Positions 22,716 to 33,777 of a stretch of DNA of 64,000 nucleotides are shown here, one piece after another. Made by a program: the position numbers and the translations under genes. The notes under the pieces are model-generated. The model ran no database searches and was not told the origin of the DNA. It worked only from the letters and a program-made list of their open reading frames with translations. Origin of the DNA: Lunularia cruciata (Eukaryota > Streptophyta > Marchantiopsida > Lunulariales > Lunulariaceae); assembly GCA_948567375.1 (NCBI GenBank), contig OX419755.1:63058944-63122943 (forward strand). The letters are read 5' to 3'. Position 1 is the first letter of the stretch; each line of letters opens with the position of its first letter.

Positions 22716-23243
22716 GACTGAAAGTGGTTGCAACAAAATGGTGGTTACTTTTATTGTTGCCAAATTGGACATTGCATTCTTGAATGTCCATTCCGTAATA
22801 GATGATCCCAACTAGTTGCCCAATTGGAGCTTGTGGAGCACAATGATCGAGGAAACAAAGAATCCCAATAGGAGATAATGAGCCATATATTGAGAACATG
22901 ATTAGTTCCAATGGGATTGAAGGCTAGACCTATGCAAATTTGATTCATTTACAAGGTATGATATCTAATTTTTTCAATTCTAGTAGTTCTAAGATTTGCC
23001 TACCCATGCAATTATCAAAGAAAGTAGATATTCATATAAAATCAATATTGAGCAACAAATTGAGGATGGTAAATGGTAGAAAGGGCTATACATTTTGAAC
23101 CTCACGACCTTTTGCATTCAAGATTGGGAAGGAGTATTCCAAGTACATGAGATTTGTAGTCACCTCCTTGCACTATGATATCATTCTAGGTCTTCCTTGG
23201 CTTGAACATCATAAGGTTCAAGTTGATTGGGACCAATCTTACC
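22716..23243 (+). pseudogene. Resumed gag end and protease of the outer family A element
   Basis: Begins with the zinc-knuckle region (NGGYFYCCQIGHCILECP-like codons, 22735-22790; A1 has CFYCHQVGHRIVEC). Protease follows: SSNGIEG, then NCMSMQLSKK-type codons and, near 23180, YDIILGLPWLEHHKVQVDW. Many stops. It breaks at 23234-23243, where family D sequence takes over; the 6-mer CAATCT at the junction is shared by both partners, which suggests joining through microhomology. Confidence 0.78.
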
Positions 23244-23701
23244 TTCTACTCCTTGGTAACATTTGGACCATACTTGAGGGTAGATAGTTTCTTCTTTATC
23301 TCTTTAAATGTCAATGACAATGTATCAAGGTCCTTCAAAATGTCTCCCTTAGGCACACAAGGGATACTAATCTGAATCAAATTTAGACTCATCCTCCTCC
23401 AATGAGGTCTCTTCCTCCATGCTTGTGTCTACACCTTAAGCTCCTTCTTTTGAATTTGATTCTCAATAATCAAAAGATGGTGTATTTGAATGTGAAGAGT
23501 TGTTAGTTTTTAACTGCAAGAACTATAAATTGATGGTTTGATGGCCCAATTCTCAAGTACTCTTTTTGCCATTGATCCATTGTGCAAGTTATTCTCAACC
23601 ATGATCTCCCAAGTAGCAAATTATAGCTTGAATCCTCAAGACTTGAAAATTCATGAGATTTTGAACCCCCATAATTGAAACTACCACCTTGTCCATATTG
23701 A

Positions 23702-23908
23702 TCAAACTTGTTTCTTTTTTGCTATGCTCACCATAAATGTTAATGGTCTAGAGGGTATACCCAAATTCTTCATCAACATCTCTAACATGACATTCACTAC
23801 AAATCCTCCATCAACAAGTGCATCCTTGATGTTATGACTATTCATCCTCATATCAATTTTGGAGGTATATTTACAAGCCTCCCATGGTGTTGGTTTTGCA
23901 TCCACCAC
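23702..23908 (-). pseudogene. Protease domain of D2
   Basis: WEACKYTSKIDMRMNSHNIK, then ALVDGGFVVNVMLEMLMKNL and PSRPLTFMVSIAKKKQV. Same layout as D1 and D3, again with DGG in place of DSG/DTG. Not functional without its downstream half. Confidence 0.7.
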
Positions 23909-24002
23909 TCCATTGATATGGAAGCTTTCTCTTTTTCTTTCTTCTTTCTCTTGCTCCTTGTAATATTCAAACCACCCCTAAGTTCCTTTCTCAAGGTAAG
24001 AT

Positions 24003-25200
24003 TCAAAGCAATGAGTTATCCCATTGTGATGTTGGCTTTGTGACTATCAATATCCTCCTACACATTGTAATCCCATTGTTGCTTTGAGATAAAAAAAAAT
24101 CATCTATTCCCAACTTCTTCCTTGGAGCCTTTGTTGGTGATTTTAGTGAAGTGGTAGCGTGAGTACTCATTGTGGGCATTGGATTATCCTTGCTAGGAGT
24201 AACTCCTTGAGAGGAATGTGTATCATCCATAAATGGGCTCTCTTCTTTTCTTCAACTAAAAGCTCCAAGTTAAGACCTTTAGAGTTTGAAAATTATTCCT
24301 TCTCATACTTACTCTCAACCATACCTATGGATGCTATCCACTTACCTCTATTTGGAGTGGGAGATACTTGGGCTTCACTACTTCCTTCTTTCTCCCATGT
24401 TTTATCCCTCATAACCTCTCCCTCCATGGTAAATAGAATTTGGGCATATCTAAAGCTTTTACTTCACAACCAAAACAATTTCTATCATTGAAAGGGTTAG
24501 TTGGTTGGCCTCCTCTATATGGATAGTTTCTATAACCCCTTGGTCCTCTTCCAACATTTTGATCCACCTCCCTCTTCTCCCATAGTTGTACTACATTTAT
24601 CTTGAGATCTACAAGTTGCACCATGATGGGTTGTAGTAGATCTTTTGGTGATGGTGCAAGAAACAAAGCAACTACTCTAGTTGGTGCAACACTTGTCACC
24701 AAATGAACATAAGATCTACCATAAATATAAACTTGTAGAGGATGCACAACCTCTTTCATCACCAAATCACTCTCATATCCTACTAAGCTCTCCTCCATGC
24801 AATCACAATCTTGATAACTTCTACCTTAGAAGAAGGTTTCTCATATCTCATCTTACTTTGAATAGTTTAAACACTCCTAAAAAATTCTTGGTCAGTATAG
24901 TTACTATCCTAATCAGAATAGTCTCCATATTATCCCCACTCTTCTTCAACATTATGCAAAACCGAGACTCTAACTTATCCACTCTTTACATATAAGCTCT
25001 CACTTTCTCTCCATTTCCTTTCTTGAGGAAGATAAACTCAATTACCAATCTCTTATAAATTTTATTGAGAGAAATTTCTCAATGATTACAGTAGTCAAAC
25101 CCTTCCAAGACTCCTTTTAGTCATCTCTCCTCTCATTCTTCTTGTCTTTTGACTCATACTATGTAAGAGTTGCATCTTCAAAGAAATTTGATAATAATGA
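24003..25200 (-). pseudogene. gag of D2
   Basis: The frame at 24409-24798 reads LVDLKINVVQLWEKREVDQN, YRNYPYRGGQPTNPFNDRNC and FGCEVKALDMPKFYLPWRE, matching the linker and knuckle of D1 gag with the knuckle lost by indels. The tail (24003-24230, DTHSSQGVTPSKDNPMP) follows. The gag core at 24800-25200 is legible in pieces only. There is no CC insertion at the corresponding site near 24410, so this is the empty-site equivalent of D1. Confidence 0.7.
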
Positions 25201-25559
25201 GACCCACTTATTATTCTTCCTCTTATTGTTTTGTATGCCATCCCTCTTGAAGTCTCCCAAGAAACCCTCTACATCTTATCCATCTTTGCTAAAGAAAATT
25301 GATAGTTTCTCCATCCTAGCATCTTGAACCTTTCTCTTCTCTCCACATTTTTTTTCTATTGTCTCTTCCCTTATAACTAGTAGAGTACAAACATGACTAA
25401 TACCATTTGAGAATAGTCAACCATAGGTAATGCAAAAGGCTCAGGTTGTTTGAAGATTTCTATTGTATGATCAAATCCTGTAATGCATATCAATCAAGCA
25501 CTCATGGATAGTTTCTTTATCAACTAAAGATAAGCTCTATCACTAATCTTGAGAACTAT

Positions 25560-26030
25560 TTATTGAAGATAGTTTATTCATAATGGTACTAAGACTCTCA
25601 CCAAGATCTTCATCAAGGTTTCTAAAAGTGATATTTTTTTTAACTAGATTCATAGCTCTTTAGAAGTCCTTCCACTCCACAAACCTCACACAACTCCTTT
25701 GTCATAGGTCTACTCCTTTGTACTCTTGGTGAAGAAGGTCCAACAACAATCCTAAGTCAAATAAACTTCTCTTTTCCCTCAATCTTTTTCTCTCAAAGCT
25801 CAATGGACATGAAATTTTATTATGTATCTTCTTTTCACACAAAAAGCTCTTAGAATCACTCTTTTCTCCAAATGGTGTTGGTTTTTAGATTCTCTCAACA
25901 CTCTTCTCAAAATTCTACTCAAAAATCTCTTTTCTTCAAATTAGCCACTACTATCATCTCCACCTCTTAGTGAACCTTACATAATCTAAACTTCCACTCT
26001 TGATGTCCTTCCATGCTCCCATGATGAGTC
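25560..26030 (-). pseudogene. Extra zinc-knuckle ORF of D2 (decayed)
   Basis: Nucleotide-level match to 20711-21165 of D1, including the segment corresponding to SPRLGG and the FERKRLRE block, but no open frame longer than 60 codons survives. Confidence 0.5.
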
Positions 26031-26460
26031 TAATTCTCTAATATAATTTTGGTTGTTCTTAAACTCCTCATGCATGAAAATTCAACTTTCCAAAAATATA
26101 CCTCTTCTCACAATGTTGGGGATTTCTCCTAAATGATACATCTTACTACTTTGAAATTTTGCACACAAAAACCCATTTTAGAACATCTTTCTTTGCACAA
26201 TTTCAGCTCTTTTCATTGTGCCATTTAGCTAAGGCACCTCTCTATTCAATACACATCCTCTTAGATTGGTTTAAAACCATCCTCTTCACTTCAAAAAATC
26301 ATAACTCCCTCTACAAAGATAACTCTCTAAATATCTTGAGCCAAAAGGTAGCTTACCCACCACTAAATTTTCTTGAATTTTTTCAAGGAGAACTAACCTA
26401 ATTTGGAGAAACAATGAACTATATAAAAATTCTAGAGAGCATATAGTTTTATAGGGTATT

Positions 26461-26870
26461 TGTAAAAGACCAAGACCAAGGAGAGAAATAAGAGAATGGA
26501 AACTCACATTGGGACACTTGAATGAGGAAAAACTCCAAATCCCTAGCATGACTTTGGCTTTGGTATTTATAGGTAGCATATAAGGCCCTTGAGAAGCTTC
26601 TCAAGAAGCTTCCTTGAGCCGCTTTCTTAGAGTGCAAGCCAAGTTAACTAAGAAGCTTCTCAAGAAGCTTCCTTCTAGAAGCCGCCTACTTGGCATGCAA
26701 GCTAAGCTAGTTAGAAGCTTCTAGAAGCTACCTGCTTGGAGCGCAAGTTAACTAGTCGGGAAGCTTCCCAAGAAGCTTCCTAGATGCTTTTGGAATATTC
26801 TAGGCTAATTTGGCTTATTATCTAATATTTTAGCCTTACTAACTACATTGTTAAACTCCATACTGTTACA
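26461..26870 (-). repeat. 3' LTR of A1
   Basis: TGTAAAAGACC...TACTGTTACA, 410 bp. TATA box TATAAATA on the minus strand (plus 26564-26571). Upstream of it, in U3 (26590-26790), three tandem units with CAAGCTAAG/CAAGTTAAC cores carry repeated GAAGCTTC palindromes, including GAAGCTTCTAGAA at 26714-26726. Confidence 0.95.
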
Positions 26871-26879
26871 TATTCTCCC

Positions 26880-27085
26880 ACCGCTAGTTGGTGATGTCAT
26901 CGTTGCCATTGAAGCTTCAAACTCTTGGATGGCCATCTGTGCATTTTGGAGGTGAGAAAGAGGTTCCCATGTGGCATTATGAAGGGGATACCCTTTCCAA
27001 AGGACCTTGTACTCCATATGTTGGTGGCGTCCTTGTTGGATGTGGCAACGTGCAAAGATACGATCAACTTCGTACTCCTCATGAT
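26880..27085 (-). pseudogene. Chromodomain of A1
   Basis: Minus-strand frame EVDRIFARCHIQQGRHQHME, then YKVLWKGYPLHNATWEPLSH and LQNAQMAIQEFEA. This is the chromodomain signature (V-x-W-K-G-[YW]-x-x-x-x-x-T-W-E-P) at the C-terminus of integrase, which places family A among chromoviruses. It binds methylated histone tails in related elements. Confidence 0.88.
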
Positions 27086-27212
27086 TATTGATAGAGATAG
27101 GGGGAGGAGGAGGTTGGACTCAAGAGGAGAAAGAAGAGGGGTTAGGAACAAAGGTTTTCAACTTGGAAACATGAAAGACATGATGGATTTGCGTATGACA
27201 CGGCAAGGCAAG

Positions 27213-28306
27213 TCAATAAGCAATAGGAGAGACAATTTGGGTGACATCAAAAGGTCCTATCCAATTAGGGGCAAGTTTACAAACTTGGGTATCAAGTGGG
27301 AAGGGTAGATTACTAGAGGATAGCATAACTTTATCACTAACTTCAAAGGTGAGATCACAACGATGGTGGTCTGCATATTGTATTTGACAATTTTGAGCAA
27401 CAAGAAGGTGAGATTTGGCTTGTTGGAGAGATTTGGATATGGTGGTCAAGAAGGTTGGAGTATGAGGGACTTGAGATGGAGAAGGAGCAAGAAGAGAATC
27501 TGGACAAGCGGATCTTGGCCAAAATTGAGAAAGAAAGGAGAGAATCCGGTGCTTGCTTGTTTAGAATTGTTGTATGAAAACTCCATAGTTGCAAGACATT
27601 CATCCCAATTGGTATGGTGAATGTTGACAAAGGCACAAAGCATATCTTCCAAGGTGCAATTTGCATGTTCAGTTTGTCTATCAGTTTGAGGATGATAGGC
27701 TGTGGACAAAGCAAGCTTGGTGCCAAGTATCTAGAAGAGTGCTTGGCAAAACTTTCTGGTGAAGTGAGGATCATGTTCAGAGATGAGTACACATGGCATC
27801 CCATGATGTTTGAATACATTATTGAAGAAGAGTTGCACCAAGGTTGGAGCATCCACAGTATCAACCATTGGTGCCAAATAGATTTGCTTACTAAGCTTAT
27901 CCACAAACACCAGAATTGTTGTGTGACCTTCTTGTGTCCTGGGCAAGGAGGTGATGAGATCTAAGCTCACATGTTCCCAACAAGTAGTTGGAATGGGAAG
28001 TAGCTGAAGGAGTCCACTTGGCTTTTGGTTACTGGCCTTGTTGCATTGACAACTCTCACACAATTGGACAAAATCCCAAACATCTCGTGTCATGTTGGGC
28101 CACCACCATTGGTGTTGGAGGGTACCCAAGGTCTTATCCACCCCCATGTGACCAATTATTGGTAAATCATGGGCTTCTTGAAGGCGCACAAGTCGGAGAT
28201 CATCTTTGGCTGGAACATAAATCCGGTCCACATGGAATAGAAGGCCTTCCTTGGAGGAGAAGGTGTTGTACTCCTTGTTGCTTGTTGTCAGATGACCATG
28301 TACCAT
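27213..28306 (-). pseudogene. Integrase of A1
   Basis: Zinc-binding domain at about 28130-28230 (HDLPIIGHMGVDKTL, then CESCQCNKASNQ), catalytic core with VFVDKLSKQIYLAP, VLISEHDPHFTRKF (family form SDRDPxFT, so the Asp is Glu here) and STAYHPQTDRQTEHANCTLE, which holds the catalytic Glu. The C-terminal part 27213-27449 ends with LAPNWIGPFDVTQIV, the GPF/Y module. A frame change near 27720 splits the core. Confidence 0.88.
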
Positions 28307-28369
28307 TTGGAAGAAGGGATCTTGTTGTAGAGCTGACCGAAACTCGTTATGGACCTTGGGTCAATTGAC

Positions 28370-28830
28370 ACCGTTGTAACTGCCACCGTGATGAGAGGAA
28401 GAGACTTCAAATCAGGTCGTCATGATAGAGCATCAGGGATGACATGGAACCAACCTGGTTTGTACTCAAGTTTGATGTCAAAAAACTGGAGTTGCTCTTC
28501 CTATTGATGATGACTCTTCATGTGTTCCAAGTGTAAGGTCTGTAACAATGGCTTGTGATCAGTTTGCATGACCACTTGTTTCCCCAAGAGGTAATGCTTC
28601 CATATCTTGGTGGCATATACCATTGCAAGCTGTTCCCAATCTCAAGTAGAGTAATTTCTTTCAGCTGTATTTAGTCAACGAGACACAAAGGCAATGGGAT
28701 GTAGTCCATTTGGGAATTCTTGTTGCAACACAACTCCAACTGCAAAGTTGGAAGCATCAAAATCAACCACACAAGGTAGTTGAGGATCATATGGTTGAAG
28801 AATGGGTCGACACCATATGCTTTAACTTTT
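28370..28830 (-). pseudogene. RNase H of A1
   Basis: Minus-strand blocks VVDFDASNFAVGVVLQQEFP, LHPIAFVSR, ERNYST, ATKIWKHYLLGKQVVMQTD and HKPLLQTL are legible around a few stops. Catalytic DFD and QTD motifs are kept. Confidence 0.8.
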
Positions 28831-28886
28831 GGAATGCTTCTTCATGCTTGGTGGTCCATTGGAAACTTGAGTTCTTTCCCAAGAGG

Positions 28887-29769
28887 TCAGTTAATGGTGC
28901 AGCCACATGAGCATAATAGTGGATGGACCGTTGGTAAAAACTGGCCAATCCATTGAATGCTCGTACTTTTGTAGCATCCTTTGGGTAGGCCAATCAGTAG
29001 TGGACTTGATCTTCTCTTCTTCCATCTTGATCCCCTCTGACAAGATCTTATGACCCAACAAGGTAACCTCCTTCTGCCAAAAGGCACACTTTAACTTCTT
29101 GCAATAAAATTTCCATTGTTTTAGTCGTCTTAGGACTTCTTGCACATGATTCATGTGTTCTACCTCTGTCTTGCTATAGATTAAGATATCATTCAAGAAC
29201 ACCACTATGGACTGATCCAATAGTCCCTCCAACACCCAATGCATCTGATCCGTGAAGACTATTGGAGCATTAGTGAGTCCGAAAGGTAGAACTCTCCACT
29301 TGAAATACCCATACCTTGTGCAAAAGGCAGTCTTTTGCACATCCTCTCTCTTAATAGGAATTTGCCAATAGCCGCTACAAAGATCCAGCTTGGAAAAGTA
29401 GTGTGCTCTACTTAATTGATCAAGAAGGTCATCAATCCGAGGCAAGAGATATGCATTCTTCACGGTTTACTTATTGAGCCTACGGTAATCAATACAGAAA
29501 CAAAGTCCTCCATCCTTCTTTGGAACAAATAGTACCGGTGCTCTCCAAGAAGAGGTACTATGTCGTATGAAATCCTTCTCTAATAACTCTATAAGTGTTG
29601 TTTTCAACTCTTCTAACTCCTTTGGTGAGAGCCAATAGATTGGTCTACTCATTGGAGTACTCCCTAGCAATAACTCAATCTTGAAGGGCATACCTTGATT
29701 GGAGGGTAATCCCTTTGGCAGATCATCCAAAAACACATCTGCAAACTCTTGAAATATTTGATCAACCAT
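28887..29769 (-). pseudogene. Reverse transcriptase of A1
   Basis: 29467-29769: SPKELEELKTTLIELLEKDF, STSSWRAPVLFVPKKDG and CFCIDYRRLNK. 28891-29463: YFSKLDLCSGYWQIPIKRED, VLPFGLTNAP and VVFLNDILIYSKT. The palm motif is FLND in place of FLDD, which removes a catalytic Asp. A stop follows RRLNK and a frameshift lies near 29000. Confidence 0.88.
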
Positions 29770-29979
29770 TGCTTGATGAAGCTCTTGGCCCTCCTTGGAT
29801 TGTTCTTGTGCAATCGGTTTGATCTACACCGTGAATACAAACTTATCTTCCTCCAAAGCTTGCTCAATGGCTGCTTTACTAACAAACTTCTCTTCCAAGG
29901 ACTCATCTCTCTTCCAAGCTTGCTCTATGGTTGCCTTCTTGGCAAACTTCCCATCTTGGGACTCATCTCCCTTCTAGAT

Positions 29980-30459
29980 TCACTCTATGGCTACCTTCTT
30001 GACAAACTTCCCATCTTGGGACAGACTATTCTTAGGTGTCTTCCTTAGAGGTGCCAGATAACCTAATCGGAAATTCCTACCTTGGTGTTGTACTTGAATT
30101 TGTCGTTGGGTCCAATCAAATTGAACTTTATGACGTTCAAGCCAAGGTAGACCTAGAATGATATCATAGTGTAGAGGTGCCACTACAAACCTCATACACT
30201 CCAAATAGTCCTTCCCAATCTTGAAGGTAATAGGATGTGAGGTGCGGAATGCAAAACCCTTTCTACCATCCGCCATCATCAAACTACTTCCAAACACTAG
30301 CTTGATAGGAATACCCAATTCCTTTACTACTTGCATAGACATGCAATTCTCTAAACTTCTAGAATCAACCAAAATCCTACAACCCCGATTAGATATCGTA
30401 CCTTGCAAGTGAAGCAAACTTGTATAAGTCGAGCCTTCAATCCCATTGGAACTAATCAA
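29980..30459 (-). pseudogene. Protease of A1
   Basis: 159 open codons from MISSNGIEGS. The active site region GCRILVDSRSLENCMSMQVV has DSR where retropepsins have DSG. Downstream TFKIGKDYLECMRFVVAPLH and YDIILGLPWLERHKVQFDW are conserved with the outer A element and A'' copy. The Gly-to-Arg change (G-to-A) should inactivate it. Confidence 0.85.
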
Positions 30460-30551
30460 GCTCTAAGTAGGTGGCTCAAAATCTTCTATTGGGATTCTTT
30501 GTTTCCCTGATCATTTTGTTCCATAATCTCCATTTGGGCAACTTGTCAAGG

Positions 30552-31600
30552 TCACCCATTCCTAGGTGGGCATTCAACAATGCGATGTCCAACTTGGTGA
30601 CAATAAAAACAACCTCCATTGTGTTGCAATTGTTCTCTATCCGTTGTACCAAGTGGTCTCCGTTGGATAGCATCAATCTCCATTGGTGCTGGTTCTTCCA
30701 CCCGTGCATAGTGTACTGGTAGGCCTTGTGTAGGTTGAGAGCAAGACCAAGTTGTTGCAACCAAGGAATCAAAGCGCTTAGCCAATTGCATGGCTTCTTC
30801 TACGTTTTGTGGTTCCCGCATGGTCGCCTCCAATTTGGTTCGTGACTTCAATCCCTGCACAAATTGATCCAAAACTTCACCTTCTTGTACATTTGGAATC
30901 TGCATGATGATGTTTTGAAATTGTGTGATGTAGCTCCTTACTGAGCCAACTTGCTTCAACTCTGCCAATTTATCTCGTGCGGCGTGGGTGACATTTATAG
31001 TTTGAAAGCAACCCAATATTGCATCCTTGAACTCTGCCTATGTCAAAATTGGTGCAACAATTTATCGTTCAGCTTGCTCCACCCTAAATCAACACCAAAG
31101 TTTTGCCACACCATCTAATTGGCTAGAGGCCAAGAGAATCTATTTTCGTTCATCTTGAAGATTGGTGGCTTCAAAGTAACATTTGTAGTCAAACACAAAA
31201 TTCTCCACTATGCTCAAAAGATTCTTGCCTTCAAACACCTTAGGTTTGGAAATCAAATGTGATCTTCTCCATTTCAAATTGGTGCTCTCTCTATATTTTC
31301 TCATCGTTGCTGATCTTGTTCATCCAACAATTGAGTAAGGTGCTCAATTTGTTGCTACATTGCAAGTATGACATCCAATATTGCCGCCATAGCTACTACT
31401 CTATCCCACTACTCCCACTTTATCTAATTGATTAACACAAAATGCAGCATGTCCACCATTCTCCATAAATTACAACCGGAAGTATCAAGTGTTCCTTAGA
31501 CACAATGATCATATGTAGAAAATCTTGCCCAAAGCGCAAGGTGATGAATTGTGTGAAACAATTCTTGGGTAATATCTAGATATGAAAATCCCAATGGTTT
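30552..31600 (-). pseudogene. gag of A1
   Basis: 154 codons open at 30552-31016: MGCFQTINVTHAARDKLAEL, VGSVRSYITQFQNII, EVLDQFVQGLKSRTKLEATM, EEAMQLAKRFDSL, EPAPMEIDAIQRRPLG and a CCHC knuckle CFYCHQVGHRIVECP (30570-30611). The N-terminal part (31020-31330) is broken by stops. Typical chromovirus gag. Confidence 0.85.
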
Positions 31601-31647
31601 GGCGGAAGTGGATTTGGTGGTCCATAAATTCCATCCATCTCATTCCT

Positions 31648-31659
31648 GCTCTGATACCA
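31648..31659 (-). other. Primer binding site of A1 (initiator Met tRNA)
   Basis: TGGTATCAGAGC on the minus strand, one base from the 5' LTR. Confidence 0.92.
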
Positions 31660-31660
31660 A

Positions 31661-32071
31661 TGTAAAAGACCAAAACCAAGGAGAGAAATAGGAGAATGGA
31701 AACTCACAATGAGGACACTTGAATGAGGGAAAACTCCAAGTGCCTAGCATGACTTTGGCTTTGGTATTTAGAGGTAGCATACAAGGCCCTTGAGAAGCTT
31801 CTCAAGAAGCTTCCTTGGGCCATTTTCTTAGAGTGCAAGCCAAGTTAACTAGGAAACTTCTCAAGAAGCTTCCTTCTAGAAGCCACCTACTTGGCATGCA
31901 AGCTAAGCTAGTTAGAAGCTTCTAGAAGCTACCTGCTTGGAGCGCAAGTTAACTAGTTGGGAAGCTTCCCAAGAAGCTTCCTAGATGCTTTTGGAATATT
32001 CTAGGATAATTTGGCTTATTATCTAATATTTTAGCCTTACTAACTACGTTGCTAAACTCCATACTATTATA
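31661..32071 (-). repeat. 5' LTR of A1
   Basis: 411 bp, near-identical to 26461-26870. Its TATA box has mutated to TCTAAATA on the minus strand, so this promoter is probably weakened. The three-unit GAAGCTTCTAGAA motif is intact at 31915-31927. Confidence 0.95.
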
Positions 32072-32826
32072 GTATTTTACCCTATCACCTTCCAAAACTT
32101 CTAGCTTAGTGTGTGTAACATCTCTCATAATAATTCCATGAGTACTAATTATAAGATAACCCTAGCTTTTATCTATGAAAATCTCAAGTTTAAATCTCAA
32201 ACTTGAAGTTTTGACCAAAATCATCATAATCTTTAAAATTTGTAGTTTGTCTCACACAATCTCTCAAAGTTCTCTCATGTGTATAAGATGTATAATATCA
32301 CATTAAAAAATCATAATTAACTATAGAGTATACAAATAGGTCTAAGTTATATAACATAAATATAGCACTCTCCTCCCCTAATGTTCTCTCCAAGTGAGCT
32401 CTCATAACCTTTTGTCTAATGTAGAATTACATCTGGTACATTAACTTGCTTTTTAAAGACATCTTGAAAACAAAACCAAAAATGTGAGCCGGCCTATCTC
32501 TCACTCAAGATGAATCTATGATGGCCATTAAGGTAGCAAACCATGGACTAAGAAGGCAAAGAACCCAAACTCTATCATATTCTTTGAAGGCACCTTCAAG
32601 ACTCAAGCCATTGTTCACTAAAGAACTCAATGAGAAAGAGATAATTATAAATGAAAGAATGATGAATAGCTCTTCAACCCTAGTTTATATACTTGTGGAA
32701 TAGTTATACTCTAATTTTATAATTACTAGAGTAACTCACATTACTAAGCTAAAAGTCATATAAGTTCAAAAGTCTAAGGAAATATCCAAACTCATGTGAA
32801 TAATCCCATAAGCATGTGGGTCTTAT

Positions 32827-33320
32827 TGTAAAAGATTGAGGAGAGAAATACAAGAAATGGAAGATTGGAGTGAAAGATCACATGGGGATTCTTGAATAAA
32901 GAAATTCCAAATGCTTAGCATGAGCTTAGGCTTTTTTATTTATAGGGAAGCATACAAGGCTCTAGAATTTTTTCTTAAAAGTTTCCCTCTTAGATTGCAA
33001 GCCAAGTTAACCATGAAGCTTCTCAAGAAGATTTTTTCTAGAAACCACCTATGTAGCATGCAAGCTAAGCTAGTTGGGAAGCTCCCAAGAAGCTTCCTTC
33101 TAGAATCCATCTACTTGGCATGCAAGCTAAGCTATTCAAGAAGCTTCCAAGAAGTTTCTTCCTAGAAATCACCACTTGGTATGCAAATTACCCAAAACTT
33201 GGAAGGTATCAAGTAGCTTCATAGATGTTTCTAGAATATTCTTGTTATTCTTGGCTAGTTTGGCATATTTGCTACTTTGCTAATATTGACTAACTCATCA
33301 GTAACCTCCATATTGTTACA
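32827..33320 (-). repeat. Solo family A LTR a
   Basis: TGTAAAAGATTGAGG...CATATTGTTACA, flanked by exact CTTAT duplications (32822-32826, 33321-33325). No internal sequence, so it is a solo LTR left by LTR-LTR recombination. Confidence 0.92.
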
Positions 33321-33331
33321 CTTATCTTAAC

Positions 33332-33777
33332 TATGAAAGATCAAGGAGAGAAATAGAAGAATGGAAGACAAGAGTGGAAGTTCACATTGGGACTCTCATC
33401 TAAGGGAAACTCCAAATGCCTAACTTGAGCTTGGCTTGGGTTTTATAGTTAACTTGGGTACAAGACTCCCAAAGAGCTTCCAAGGAAGGTTCCTACTAGA
33501 AGCCACCTTACTTGGAGTGCAAGCTAAGCCGTTTACTTGGCACACAAGCTAAGATAGCTATCTACTTTGCATAAAAGTTACTCTACCATTAGAAGGTACC
33601 TAAAAGCTTCTTACAAAGAAGATTCTTTATAAGAAGCTTCTTTGTTTTTAGATCCATAACTTTTTTAGATGCTTCTAGAATATTCTTAGGCTGATTTAAT
33701 CCCTTTTCATTATATTTAGCTTAGGCTACTACCTCATTAGCTTATATTAACTTGTTTGCTAACTTCATATTATTACA
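33332..33777 (-). repeat. Solo family A LTR b
   Basis: TATGAAAGATCAAGG...CATATTATTACA, flanked by exact TTAAC duplications (33327-33331, 33778-33782). Same orientation as LTR a and inserted six bases from it in the original D LTR. Confidence 0.9.

Larger units (their letters stand above)
26461..32071 (-). mobile_element. A1: complete-boundary family A chromovirus
   Basis: 5.6 kb minus-strand element with two LTRs, exact target duplication GTATT (26456-26460 and 32072-32076), initiator-Met primer site at 31648-31659 and a purine-rich tract at 26871-26886. Full domain set: gag with CCHC knuckle, protease, RT, RNase H, integrase with chromodomain. By eye the LTRs differ at about 20 of 410 positions, mostly transitions, so it is the youngest large insertion here. 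It lies in the leader of D2; removing it restores the block TTTACCCTATC shared with D1 and D3. Catalytic residues are damaged: DSR in protease, FLND in RT, and a changed catalytic Asp in integrase. Confidence 0.95.

Noticed and set aside
26590-26790. Regularly spaced GAAGCTTC repeats considered as a CRISPR array
   Set aside because: Units are diverged, spacers are related to each other and the block is part of a retrotransposon U3 repeated in other LTRs; CRISPR is not expected in plant DNA.
27355-27906. 183-codon minus-strand frame
   Set aside because: Alternate frame over the A1 integrase, whose catalytic blocks are in the other frames.
31648-31659. Possible initiator-Met tRNA gene
   Set aside because: Only the 12-nt complement of the tRNA 3' end is present, next to an LTR: a primer binding site. 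No tRNA cloverleaf was found in the window.
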